Origin: Methyloversatilis sp.
Lineage (GTDB): Bacteria; Pseudomonadota; Gammaproteobacteria; Burkholderiales; Rhodocyclaceae
Direction: 5' to 3'
Assembly: GCA_016791045.1 (NCBI GenBank)
Contig: JAEUNO010000044.1
Location: 1-56,706 of the forward strand
DNA length: 56,706 nucleotides
Shown here piece by piece: positions 8,144 to 16,749 of this stretch; the first letter of the stretch is position 1; each line of letters opens with the position of its first letter. Position numbers and translations under genes: made by a program. The notes under the pieces are model-generated. The model was not told the DNA's origin, ran no database searches, and worked only from the letters and a program-made list of their open reading frames with translations.

Positions 8144-9041
8144 TTCCCCATTCCATCAGCCGGTCGTGCTGGTGGTGGACGACGCGCCGGATTCGCTCGG
8201 TTTCCTGTGCGAGGCGCTGTCCCAGGCCGGCTATCTGGTGCTGATCGCCAATGACGGCGAGTCGGCGCTGGCCCGGCTCGAACTGGTCGTGCCCGACGCC
8301 ATCCTTCTGGATGCGGTCATGCCCGGCCTGTCCGGCTTCGAAACCTGCCGCCTGATCCGGGAAGAGCCCGGGCTGTCGCACGTGCCGGTCATCTTCATGA
8401 CCGGCCTGTCGGGCACGGCGGAAGTGGTCGAAGGTTTCACCGCCGGCGGCACCGACTACGTGGTCAAGCCGCTGCGCGTCGAGGAAGTGCTGGCGCGGCT
8501 GTCGGCCCATGTGCGCAATGCGCGAGCCGTGCGCATCGCGCGGCAGGCGGTGGATGTGGCCGGGCTGGGCGTGCTGGTGATCGACGCGCTCGGCCGCATC
8601 GCATGGCGCTCGCCGCGGGCCGCGGACAGCCTCGCGCAGTTCGGCATCGACGCGTCCGTTACGCCGCCTGGAGAGTCGCTGGCCCAGCTTGCGCGCATGG
8701 CGGACGAACCGGGCACCGACGCAAAGCTGATCGGCGAGAGCGGCGAGAATTCACTCTATGCGCGCAGCCTGGGCGCAGTCGGGCTGGGCGAGCACATGCT
8801 GCTGCTCGATGTGCGCCGACGCGGCGAATCGAGCACCCGCATCGCCGGTGCCCAGCTGACGCCGCGCGAGGCGGAAGTGCTGTCCTGGCTGGCCAAGGGC
8901 AAGACCAACCGCGACATCGGCGACATCCTCGGCATGAGCCCGCGCACCGTGAACAAGCACCTCGAACACGTCTACGAAAAGCTCGGCGTCGAAACGCGTG
9001 CCGCCGCTGCGGCGCTCGCGATGCGGGCGGAAAGCGACTGA
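8127..9041 (+). CDS. LuxR/NarL-type response regulator
   Basis: This is the cognate DNA-binding regulator for the kinase just upstream, whose 3' end it overlaps by 17 nt. It is 304 aa long. The N-terminal receiver has the acidic pair DD (18-19), phospho-acceptor Asp62 in LLDAVMPG and Lys in VVKPL. A middle linker of about 100 aa resembles no family I recognise. The C-terminal LuxR helix-turn-helix (about 240-300) reads LTPREAEVLSWLAKG...TVNKHLEHVYEKLGV. A GTG at 8124 and an ATG at 8133 are alternative starts. It probably regulates urt and its own operon through the upstream palindrome, which is inferred. Confidence 0.92.
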   Translation: MPMSNDSPFHQPVVLVVDDAPDSLGFLCEALSQAGYLVLIANDGESALARLELVVPDAILLDAVMPGLSGFETCRLIREEPGLSHVPVIFMTGLSGTAEVVEGFTAGGTDYVVKPLRVEEVLARLSAHVRNARAVRIARQAVDVAGLGVLVIDALGRIAWRSPRAADSLAQFGIDASVTPPGESLAQLARMADEPGTDAKLIGESGENSLYARSLGAVGLGEHMLLLDVRRRGESSTRIAGAQLTPREAEVLSWLAKGKTNRDIGDILGMSPRTVNKHLEHVYEKLGVETRAAAAALAMRAESD

Positions 9042-9046
9042 TCGTC

Positions 9047-9613
9047 ATGGCCGGGACGGCAACCCCGCGCCTGTATACCTTCGCTGCCGGAGATGCCGGG
9101 CCGTGGCACATCACCGGGGTGCGCGCCGTCATCGGCGAAGGCCTGGCGATGGCGCCGCGGCTCGACATCGTCGCCGGGGCGGCTGAAGCCGCCGGAGCGT
9201 GGCGGCTGCGCGGCATCGCCAGCAACGAGCGCTACGTCACCCGGCCGGAAAAACAGCAGCTGCTTGCGCTGCAACCGCCGCTGGCCCGTGCCGAGGCGCG
9301 CAGCGCCGTGCTGATTCCGATCCGCAAGTCGGCCGCCTGGTGGGCGCTGACGCAGGACGAACGACGCGACATCCTGGAAGAACAATCGCACCACGTGGCG
9401 CTCGGCATGCGCGCGCTGCCGGCGGTGGCGCGCAAGCTGCACCATTGCCGGGACCTGTCGGAGACCGAACCGTTCGATTTCCTGACCTGGTTCGAATTCG
9501 CCCCCCGGGATGCCACCGTGTTCGACGAACTCACCGCCGCCCTGCGCGCTTCGCCCGAGTGGGCCTACGTCGAGCGTGAAGTCGAAGTGACGCTGGCGTT
9601 CGATCCGCGCTGA
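9047..9613 (+). CDS. cld: Short-type chlorite dismutase family heme protein
   Basis: The 188-aa length and sequence match lineage-II (short, dimeric) chlorite dismutases such as that of Nitrobacter winogradskyi, from memory of that protein: shared segments include LIPIRKSAAWW, TQDERR and FDFLTWFE. The likely proximal heme ligand is His116 (SHH at 114-116). A catalytic distal Arg would be Arg129, giving the same 13-residue spacing as His170/Arg183 in the Dechloromonas enzyme. Both are present, so chlorite-splitting chemistry is possible. No signal peptide is visible, so it is cytoplasmic. It starts 5 nt after the regulator stop and forms a kinase-regulator-Cld operon. Confidence 0.88.
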   Translation: MAGTATPRLYTFAAGDAGPWHITGVRAVIGEGLAMAPRLDIVAGAAEAAGAWRLRGIASNERYVTRPEKQQLLALQPPLARAEARSAVLIPIRKSAAWWALTQDERRDILEEQSHHVALGMRALPAVARKLHHCRDLSETEPFDFLTWFEFAPRDATVFDELTAALRASPEWAYVEREVEVTLAFDPR

Positions 9614-9673
9614 CGGCCCCTGCAGGGCGAGTGGGACCCGGATGTTGCAGGGCGGCTCGGGTAGTATCCGGCG

Positions 9674-10873
9674 ATGAATCCACTCTCCGCACCGCCCGGT
9701 GCCCCGCCTGCCGAAGATGTCCTGCCGTCCCGCATCGAACCGGCTGCCGTGGCAGACGACATGTCGCCGCCTGCCCGATCCGAACCGGAGTCGCTGCCCG
9801 AAATCGTGCAGGCCGTCGCCGCGGTGCCGCGTCTGCGCAACGGCTCGCGGGCGCTGATCGGGCTGTTCTGGCTGGCCGCACTGGGTGCGGTGTACTTTGC
9901 CAGAGCCCTGCTGATGCCCATCGTGCTGGCGGTGCTGTTCGCCCTGCTGCTGGCGCCGCTGGTCACCCTGCTGAAGAAGTGGCGCATCCATGAGTCGATT
10001 GCCGCCGGCGTGGTGGTCGTGATGATGGTCGGCGGCGTGGGGGCGGGGCTGTACTTTCTGACCAATCCGGCGCTCGACTGGCTGGAACGCTCGCCGCGCG
10101 CGCTGCGCGAGGTCGAGGTCAAGCTGCTCAAACTGCAGCGGCCGGTCGAAGAGGTACGTGAGGCCACCGAGCGCCTCGAAGCCATGACGTCCAGCAACGG
10201 CAATCCCAAGGTCAGGTCGGTCGTGCTGAAGGAGCCGGGCCTGGGCTCGGTGCTGTTCACCGGCACGCAGTATTTCCTGATCGGCGCCGCCTCGACCGTG
10301 GTGCTGCTTTATTTCCTGCTGGCGTCGGGCGACGGCTTCCTGCGCAAGGTGGTGCGGCTGATGCCGACCCTGCGCGACAAGATCCGCGCCATCGGCGTGG
10401 CGCGCCAGATACAGCAGGACATCGGCCGCTACTTCCTGACCCTGAGCACCATCAATGCCGGTCTGGGCGTGGCGACGGCCGCCGCCATGTATCTGCTCGA
10501 CATGCCCAACCCGGCGCTCTGGGGCGTCATGGCCGGTCTGCTCAATTTCATTCCCTATCTCGGGCCGACCCTGTGCCTGCTTGCGCTGTCGCTTGCCGCG
10601 CTGATCAACTTCGACAGCGTGGCCGAAGCGTGGGTGATTCCGGCCAGCTTCCTCGCCATCACGGTGATCGAAGGCCAGTTCATCCAGCCGATGTTCGCCG
10701 GGCGCATGCTGTCGCTCAATCCGGTGGCCGTGTTCATCAGCTTCCTGTTCTGGGGCTGGCTGTGGGGCATCGCCGGCATGCTGATCGCGGTACCGATGCT
10801 CATCATCATCAAGGTCGTGTGTTCGCACGTCGAACACTGGGAGCCGATCGGCACCTTCCTCGACCGGTCGTGA
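9674..10873 (+). CDS. AI-2E/PerM family membrane protein
   Basis: This is a 399-aa polytopic inner-membrane protein of the AI-2E transporter (UPF0118/PerM) family. After a 55-residue Pro/Ala-rich N-terminal tail come two helices (about 60-105), a third near 112-130, a soluble loop of about 70 aa and four to five C-terminal helices. The family segment LLNFIPYLGP is present near residue 290, followed by EGQFIQPMFAGRMLSLNP. Family members export small molecules or act as ion antiporters, and no substrate can be named from sequence. It is a single gene, convergent with the lipoprotein gene downstream. Confidence 0.9.
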   Translation: MNPLSAPPGAPPAEDVLPSRIEPAAVADDMSPPARSEPESLPEIVQAVAAVPRLRNGSRALIGLFWLAALGAVYFARALLMPIVLAVLFALLLAPLVTLLKKWRIHESIAAGVVVVMMVGGVGAGLYFLTNPALDWLERSPRALREVEVKLLKLQRPVEEVREATERLEAMTSSNGNPKVRSVVLKEPGLGSVLFTGTQYFLIGAASTVVLLYFLLASGDGFLRKVVRLMPTLRDKIRAIGVARQIQQDIGRYFLTLSTINAGLGVATAAAMYLLDMPNPALWGVMAGLLNFIPYLGPTLCLLALSLAALINFDSVAEAWVIPASFLAITVIEGQFIQPMFAGRMLSLNPVAVFISFLFWGWLWGIAGMLIAVPMLIIIKVVCSHVEHWEPIGTFLDRS

Positions 10874-10903
10874 CCGGCCACCGAAAGTCGTGCGGACCTT
10901 GTA

Positions 10904-11500
10904 TCAGGGAGCTCCGGGCGCTGCGTCGGTGAAGCTGTAGCCGGCGCACAGCGCATCCTTGTTGCCCCAGGTGGCGCCGGAACTGACCCGCGCCTCCGCC
11001 TCGGCGCAGGTCATCCAGTCCGGGCGCACACCGAGCAGATGGTCCATGCGCGCCCAGAAGAGGTCGTAGAGTGCCGTGCCCTTGACCGGACCGCCGATGC
11101 GCGGCGTGGTCTGGGTGGTCGGCGTCATGCCGAAGGACGACACGGTCGTGCTGCGCTTGTAGGTGAGCAGCGAAAGCCTTGCTTTCGTGCCGCCCCCCGT
11201 TTCGCTGACCGTCAGCGTCCAGCTGTCGTCGCCGACGATGCGCACCATCTGCGAATAGAACACCCAGTCGCGTTCGGCCACCAGGCTGTTGTCACCCGGC
11301 TTGATCCGGAAGTCGTCGCCGTCGGCCAGTCGCCACAGTCGGGTGGCGGCGGCCAGCACGTCCTGCGCGGTACGGCCCGGATAATCGCGCGTGAGCACCT
11401 GTTCGAGTTCGGCTTCGCTCATCGGCGGGCGCGGGGTCACGCATCCGGTCAGGCAGGCCGTACAGAGCAGCAGTGCGGCGAAGGGGAGAAATCGCTTCAT
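10904..11500 (-). CDS. Lipoprotein of unknown function
   Basis: This is a 198-aa exported protein whose signal peptide ends in a lipobox LTGC (Cys20), so the mature form is lipid-anchored. The remainder is a mixed alpha/beta globular region with one pair of cysteines near the C-terminus (TCAEA and LCAGY). I do not recognise the family. ATG 11500 is chosen over the in-frame ATG at 11530 because it begins directly with the basic/hydrophobic signal sequence MKRFLPFAALLL. It is convergent with the AI-2E protein and divergent from the glycan operon. Confidence 0.75.
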   Translation of the reverse strand: MKRFLPFAALLLCTACLTGCVTPRPPMSEAELEQVLTRDYPGRTAQDVLAAATRLWRLADGDDFRIKPGDNSLVAERDWVFYSQMVRIVGDDSWTLTVSETGGGTKARLSLLTYKRSTTVSSFGMTPTTQTTPRIGGPVKGTALYDLFWARMDHLLGVRPDWMTCAEAEARVSSGATWGNKDALCAGYSFTDAAPGAP

Positions 11501-11691
11501 CGGTTCGAGGGTTGCCAAAAGGGTGAGCACATGCTTCCGGCCCTCCGGGCGCCGTGCGGGCAGGTTCGGCCAGTTCGGCCATTTCCACCATTTCGCCCAT
11601 GATGCCGCAATCGCGACTGCGCGCCGCTGGAAGCGCGCCGGGCGCCTTCAGGGTAGCATCGCGACTTTCCGCAATATCGCCCTGCGCCGGC

Positions 11692-12741
11692 ATGTCAGAT
11701 TCCCGAACGGACGCCGTCACGGTTGCCGTCTATTTCGTTGCCTCTCCCCTGCAGTACCTCGCGGCACAGCGCATCGCGCGCGATATCGAGCCGGGCGCGC
11801 GTCAGGTGCTGGTCTGGTACAAGCCAGGCCTGAAGCCGGTGGTCGACGCCTCGGAATGGGATGCGTGCAGCTATATGCCATGGCCGCGCTGGGAGCCGCT
11901 GCCCGGCTGGTTCGGGCGACACCGTCGGCTGCGCGCGAACATCGATCTGGTCGCGGGTCTGGTCGGGCGATGCGACACCTTGCTGCTGCACAGCGCGGTG
12001 TTCGACACCGAAGCGATCAATTACTTCCTGCATGCACTGCCGCATCGCGCCGGCGCGCGCACGATGCATGCGCGGATCCTGCCCGACGGGCTCATCAGCA
12101 TCCGCCGCTACCCGCTGTCGCTGCCGAAGCGGCTGATGCAGCGCGCCCGCCTGCTGCGTCGCCTGATCGCGCCCGAACTGCGCTACCGCTGTTTCGACGG
12201 CGACCGCATCGGTTCGGACGCCGACTTCTGCGACCGCATCTACGTGCTGCCCGGTCTGCCGCACGCCTACCCGGCCCGGAAGGTGTTCGTGCTGCCGCCG
12301 CTGGTCAGCCGCGCGCAACCGGTCTTCGAAGACGGTGCCGCGCCACGTCGCGCGTTGGTGATCGGTCAGCCGCTGGTCGGCGCCGGTCTGCTGCCGGCGC
12401 CCGCACTGGCGCCGCTGACCGGGCGCATCCGCGACTGGCTGGCCGGGCAGGGCATTGTGCAGATCGATTACAAGGCGCACCCGAAAGACCCCGGGCACGA
12501 ACTGCGACACCCGGATTACCGGCTGATCGAGCCCGATTGCGCGCTGGAAATGCATATGGCGCGCACCCGCTACGATGCCGTCGTGGGCATGCGCTCGAGC
12601 GCGCTGCTGTTCGCGCGCCAGATCTATCCGCCGGCGGTGCAGGTGGTCGCCTTCGGCTGGGCTGATGCGCTGTTCAAGAGTGAGCAGGAAAAGACCGACA
12701 TGAAGCACGCCTTCGAACAGTGCGGAGTGCGCTTCGCATGA
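11692..12741 (+). CDS. Sialyltransferase-like GT-B glycosyltransferase (putative)
   Basis: This 349-aa soluble protein is the first gene of a glycan operon. It shows, in order, LPDGLIS (131-133 PDG), KAHPKDPG (263-264 HP) and MRSSALLFA (302-303 SS). Bacterial sialyltransferase families GT38/GT52/GT80 carry an acidic D/E-D/E-G motif, an HP motif and a Ser/Thr motif in this order. Here the first motif is PDG, one residue short of the consensus. It probably transfers a sugar from a CMP-linked donor such as sialic acid or Kdo, which is inferred. The start at 11692 is chosen because the upstream 46 codons are low-complexity. It overlaps the next gene by 4 nt. Confidence 0.55.
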   Translation: MSDSRTDAVTVAVYFVASPLQYLAAQRIARDIEPGARQVLVWYKPGLKPVVDASEWDACSYMPWPRWEPLPGWFGRHRRLRANIDLVAGLVGRCDTLLLHSAVFDTEAINYFLHALPHRAGARTMHARILPDGLISIRRYPLSLPKRLMQRARLLRRLIAPELRYRCFDGDRIGSDADFCDRIYVLPGLPHAYPARKVFVLPPLVSRAQPVFEDGAAPRRALVIGQPLVGAGLLPAPALAPLTGRIRDWLAGQGIVQIDYKAHPKDPGHELRHPDYRLIEPDCALEMHMARTRYDAVVGMRSSALLFARQIYPPAVQVVAFGWADALFKSEQEKTDMKHAFEQCGVRFA

Positions 12742-13958
12742 TCACCACGCTGCGCGAACGGATTCCGTTCATCAATTCCTGGCTGCTGGCCGGCGTGTTC
12801 TTCTCGATTCCGCTGACCGTGGCACCGGCCTACTGGCTGAGCGCGCTCATCCTCATCTTCTGGCTGGTCGAAGGGCGCTACGCGGAAAAGTTGCGGGCAC
12901 TGGCGGCCGAGCCGCTGGTGTGGCTGTTCGCCGCCTATTACGCGGTGTTCGCGCTGTCGCTGCTGTGGACCGAAGACCTCGACTGGGGGCGGCGCATGAC
13001 CGGTCGTCAGGGCTTTTTCCTGCTGTTCGCGCTGTATTTCAGCGTCGCGCGGCGCGAGCATTTCGGCCGCTACGTCAGCGCCTTCCTGCTGTCTGTCGCC
13101 TGCTGCGAAGCGCTGGCCTTCTACAACTGGGCGCAACTGCACGTGTGGCCGGATCTGCCCGACGGCATCCGGGTGGAGAAGGGCGCCGACGACACCGCTC
13201 CGTTCGTCGACCGCATGATGTACACACCGGCGCTGGCTCTGGCCGGCTATCTGGCGGGCCACCGCCTGCTGTTCGAGGCGCGCACCGCCGGTGTCCGGAT
13301 GCTGTACGTGCTCCTGCTGCTGAGCACCACGCTCAATCTGCTGATTGCCGGTGGTCGCGCCGGTCTGCTGGGCTTCCTGGTGCTGCTCGCGTTGCTGGTG
13401 TTCCAGCGCTTCGCGCGCCGGCCGCTGCTGGCGGCCGCGCTGGCCGGCGTGCTGTCGCTCGGCATCGTTGCGGGGGGTTATGCCGGCAATGACTATTTCC
13501 GCGAACGCGTCGATGCCGGCATCGATGAACTGGTCAATTACCAGGACCGCCCCAACACGTCGATCGGCCTGCGCATCGTCTATGCCAGCAACGCCTGGCG
13601 GATGTTTTCCGAGTCGCCTTGGCTGGGTGTGGGCATCGGCGACTACCTGGTCGAATACACCAAGGTGAATGCAATCCATACGCCGCAGTGGGAGCCGATG
13701 TACAACCCGCACAACCAGTATCTGTATGCGCTGACCAATGCCGGCATTCCGGCCGGCGTGCTGGTGCTGGCGGTGTTGCTGTTTCCGCTCGTGCGACGCG
13801 GTCCGGCAGACGGCCGGCAACGCATCCGCAAGGCACTGCCGGTGCTGTTCATTCCGATCTGCCTGTTCGAGTCCTATCTGATGCGCTCCAACCTCAGCAT
13901 GATGTACGTGCTTTTTCTCGCTGCGCTGTGGTGTGGCGTGAAGGAGCGCCCGGCTTGA
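12738..13958 (+). CDS. O-antigen ligase-like (WaaL/Wzy) membrane protein
   Basis: This is a 406-aa polytopic inner-membrane protein of the O-antigen ligase/polymerase family. It has about ten helices and one large periplasmic loop (about 265-345) containing the family-style segment SPWLGVGIGDY and a NPHNQYLYALTNAGI stretch, the usual position of the catalytic His in WaaL-type ligases. It joins a lipid-linked glycan to lipid A core or polymerises repeats. ATG 12738 overlaps the previous stop (ATGA), and a GTG 18 nt earlier is possible. It is the second gene of the operon. Confidence 0.85.
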   Translation: MITTLRERIPFINSWLLAGVFFSIPLTVAPAYWLSALILIFWLVEGRYAEKLRALAAEPLVWLFAAYYAVFALSLLWTEDLDWGRRMTGRQGFFLLFALYFSVARREHFGRYVSAFLLSVACCEALAFYNWAQLHVWPDLPDGIRVEKGADDTAPFVDRMMYTPALALAGYLAGHRLLFEARTAGVRMLYVLLLLSTTLNLLIAGGRAGLLGFLVLLALLVFQRFARRPLLAAALAGVLSLGIVAGGYAGNDYFRERVDAGIDELVNYQDRPNTSIGLRIVYASNAWRMFSESPWLGVGIGDYLVEYTKVNAIHTPQWEPMYNPHNQYLYALTNAGIPAGVLVLAVLLFPLVRRGPADGRQRIRKALPVLFIPICLFESYLMRSNLSMMYVLFLAALWCGVKERPA

Positions 13959-14989
13959 AACGTGTGCTCATCGTGCGCACGTCGGCGATCGGCGACGTGG
14001 TGTTTGCGTCGCCACTGGCCGCTGCGATCAAGCGCACCCATCCCGATGCCTTCGTCGCCTGGCTGGTCGAGCCGGGCATCGATGCGCTGATCGCGCACGA
14101 CCCGGCCATCGATGCCCGCATCCTGTGGCCGAAGGCCGAGTGGACGCAGCTCTGGCGCAGCGGACCGCGCATCGAGTTGTGGCGTCGCGTGTGCGCCTTG
14201 CGTGCCGAACTGCGCAGCCACCATTTCGATACCGTGCTCGACCTGCAGGGCTTGCTCAAAAGTGGCGTGCTCGCCTGGCTTTCGGGCGCGCCGACCCGCA
14301 TCGGGCTGGGGTCGCGCGAGGGCAGCCAGTGGCTGATGAGCCGCGTGGTGCCGCGCGGTGGCGACGTCGCCCGCATTTCATCCGAATACCTGCACCTGGC
14401 CGAACAGCTCGAACTCGACACCGGCGACTTCATGCCGGCGCTGCATGTGGCACCCGAGGCGGACGCGCGCGCGCAGGCGCTGCTGGCGGAATACGGTCTG
14501 GCGCCGGGTGGTTACGCCGTGTTCGCAGCCTTCACGACGCGGCCGCAGAAGCACTGGTTCGAAGACGCCTGGCAGGCGCTGGCGCCGCAACTGCAGGCGC
14601 GGACCGGTTTGACGCCGGTGCTGCTCGGTGGCCCGGCCGATGCGCAGGCGGCGGCCCGCATCGCGGCCGGCGCGCCCGGCTTGATCAACCTGGTCGGACG
14701 GACGAAGCTGCCGGAAGCGGCGGCACTGGTGCGCAGCGCCGGTCTGCTGGTCGGCGTCGATACCGGCCTCACGCATATGGGCGTCGCGTTTTCGGTGCCG
14801 ACCATTGCCGTTTTCGGGTCCACCTGCCCGTACACGAAGACCGGTCGTACCAACGCCCGCGTCATCTGGCTCGGCATGCACTGTTCGCCGTGCCGGCGCC
14901 GGCCGACCTGCGGTGGCGCCTGGACCTGCCTGCGCGACATCACGCCGGCGCGCGTGCTGGACGAGGTCGTCAAGGTGCGGCCGACATGA
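13955..14989 (+). CDS. Glycosyltransferase family 9 (heptosyltransferase-like)
   Basis: This 344-aa GT-B enzyme is similar to LPS heptosyltransferases WaaC/WaaF, which add heptose from ADP-heptose to Kdo or heptose of the inner core. The N-terminus ILIVRTSAIGD-like (RVLIVRTSAIGDVVFA) is the family hallmark, and GVDTGLTHMGVAF and FGSTCPYTKTG are the C-terminal donor-site segments. A Cys-rich stretch (HCSPCRRRPTC) lies near the C-terminus, as in many GT9 proteins. No ATG exists near the start. TTG 13955, overlapping the previous stop as TTGA, is the only start that gives the intact N-terminus. Confidence 0.9.
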   Translation: MKRVLIVRTSAIGDVVFASPLAAAIKRTHPDAFVAWLVEPGIDALIAHDPAIDARILWPKAEWTQLWRSGPRIELWRRVCALRAELRSHHFDTVLDLQGLLKSGVLAWLSGAPTRIGLGSREGSQWLMSRVVPRGGDVARISSEYLHLAEQLELDTGDFMPALHVAPEADARAQALLAEYGLAPGGYAVFAAFTTRPQKHWFEDAWQALAPQLQARTGLTPVLLGGPADAQAAARIAAGAPGLINLVGRTKLPEAAALVRSAGLLVGVDTGLTHMGVAFSVPTIAVFGSTCPYTKTGRTNARVIWLGMHCSPCRRRPTCGGAWTCLRDITPARVLDEVVKVRPT

Positions 14990-16071
14990 AGGTGCTTCAC
15001 GTCGAAGCCGGCAAGCACTATTACGGTGGCGCCCGTCAGGTGGCCTACATCGTCGAGGGTCTGGCGCGCCGTGGCGTGACCAACGTGCTCGCCTGCCCGC
15101 ACGGTGCGGGCATCGCCGGCGCGTGCGCCGGTCACGCGCAGGTGGTCGAGATGAAGATGGGCGGCGATGCCGACGCCGGCATGGCGCTGCGGCTGGCTGC
15201 ACTGATACGCGTCGCGCGGCCGGACATCGTGCATCTGCACAGCCGCCGCGGTGCCGACCTGTGGGGCGGCGTCGCCGCGCGGCTCACCGGCACGCGCTGC
15301 GTGCTGTCGCGCCGCGTGGACAATCCGGAAGCGCGCTGGGTGGTTGCGCTGAAGTACCGGCTGTTCGACCATGTCATCACGATTTCCGAAGGGATCCGCC
15401 AGGTGCTGCTGTCGGAAGGGCTGGCGGCCGACCGGGTGAGCTGCGTGCGCAGTGCGGTCGACGCGACGCCTTATCTCGAACCTGTAGACGCGGCCGCCTT
15501 CCGGCGCGAGTTCGATCTGCCGCCCGACGCGCGCGTGATCGGCGTCGTGGCGCAGCTCATCGCGCGCAAGGGCCACCGCTACGTGATCGATGCGGTCGAT
15601 GCGCTGCGCGCGGCCGGTCCGGATGTACGGGTGCTTTTTTTTGGCCAGGGACCGCTGCGCGAAGCGCTCGAAACCGAGGTGCAGGCGCGCGGGCTGTCCG
15701 ACGTCATCCGCTTCGCCGGCTTCCGCAGCGATCTGCCGCGCTGGCTCGGGGGGCTGGACATCCTCGCCCACCCGGCCGACATGGAGGGGCTGGGCGTATC
15801 GCTGCTGCAGGCTTCGGCCGCGGCGGTACCCATCGTGACCTGCCGTGCCGGCGGACTGCCCGAAGCAGTGGCTGACGGTGTCAGCGGCCTGCTGATCGAA
15901 CCGGGCGACGTCGCCGCGCTCACCGCTGCACTGCGCCGCTTGCTGGACGACGCACCGCTGCGCCGCCGCCTCGGCGCGGCAGGCCGGGCGCGCATACTGG
16001 CCGAGTTTTCGGTCGATGCGATGGTGGACGGCAATCTTGCAATCTATCGTCGCCTGCTTGAACAGGAATGA
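14986..16071 (+). CDS. Glycosyltransferase family 4
   Basis: This is a 361-aa retaining GT-B glycosyltransferase. The N-terminal acceptor domain begins MKVLHVEAGKHYYGGARQV, and the C-terminal donor domain has VAQLIARKGH, FFGQGPLRE and the nucleotide-sugar signature HPADMEGLGVSLLQASA (the E-x7-E region of GT4 is altered to E...Q). It adds a hexose or similar sugar to a lipid-linked or LPS-core acceptor on the cytoplasmic face. The acceptor and sugar cannot be told. It overlaps the upstream gene at ATGA 14986 and the downstream gene at ATGA 16068. Confidence 0.9.
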   Translation: MKVLHVEAGKHYYGGARQVAYIVEGLARRGVTNVLACPHGAGIAGACAGHAQVVEMKMGGDADAGMALRLAALIRVARPDIVHLHSRRGADLWGGVAARLTGTRCVLSRRVDNPEARWVVALKYRLFDHVITISEGIRQVLLSEGLAADRVSCVRSAVDATPYLEPVDAAAFRREFDLPPDARVIGVVAQLIARKGHRYVIDAVDALRAAGPDVRVLFFGQGPLREALETEVQARGLSDVIRFAGFRSDLPRWLGGLDILAHPADMEGLGVSLLQASAAAVPIVTCRAGGLPEAVADGVSGLLIEPGDVAALTAALRRLLDDAPLRRRLGAAGRARILAEFSVDAMVDGNLAIYRRLLEQE

Positions 16072-16718
16072 ACATGGTTTCCGCTGATCGTCGCATCGTC
16101 CTGGCCATTGCGCTGTTCACCGCGCTGCTGGCGTTGTTCCCGCTGTTGCTGAGCGAGGAATCCTTCGTCTGGGTGTTTTCGGAGGCAGGGCCGTTCGAGC
16201 GTCTGTCCGAACCCGCCTGGATCGTCACCGCCTTGATCGTGATCTTCCGCATCCGCCCGCTCGGTCCGCGCGCGTGGTCCTTCGCGCTGCTGTGCCTCGC
16301 GTTCGCCGCGCGCGAAGCGGACTGGCACAAGGCCTTCACCGGCGAAAGCTTCCTGAAGAACAGTTTCTACCGCGATGCCGCGAGACCGATCGAGGACAAG
16401 CTGATCTGCGGTGCCATCGCACTCGTGCTGATCGGACTGGTGCTTTATGCGGGGTTCATCATCGGCCGCTTCCTGTTCCTGCGCGGTGGCTGGCGTTCGC
16501 GCTCGGGCGCATGGCTGCTGGCCGGGACCCTGCTGGTCGTCGCCGGCAAGGTGCTCGATCGTCTGCCGGCGACGCTGTCGGTCGATTACGGCATCGAGCT
16601 CGGATCGATGGTCAAGCTCTACGCGGCGGCGTTCGAGGAGGGCATGGAAATGATCCATCCGATGATCCTCGGCTGGTCGGTGTGGATCAGCCAGTTCGAG
16701 CGACGCTACCTGTCCTGA
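16068..16718 (+). CDS. Membrane protein of unknown function, glycan operon
   Basis: This 216-aa inner-membrane protein has six predicted hydrophobic segments (about 9-28, 48-62, 72-84, 117-137, 145-162, 188-202). I do not recognise a family. A conserved-looking acidic/His stretch ADWHKAFTGESFLKN lies between helices three and four. It is the last gene of the five-gene operon and overlaps the GT4 stop by 4 nt, so it is likely to be involved in the same surface-glycan pathway. It is convergent with murB. Confidence 0.7.
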   Translation: MNMVSADRRIVLAIALFTALLALFPLLLSEESFVWVFSEAGPFERLSEPAWIVTALIVIFRIRPLGPRAWSFALLCLAFAAREADWHKAFTGESFLKNSFYRDAARPIEDKLICGAIALVLIGLVLYAGFIIGRFLFLRGGWRSRSGAWLLAGTLLVVAGKVLDRLPATLSVDYGIELGSMVKLYAAAFEEGMEMIHPMILGWSVWISQFERRYLS

Positions 16719-16749
16719 GCCGATGCTGGACGGCATTGCCCGTCGGCGT

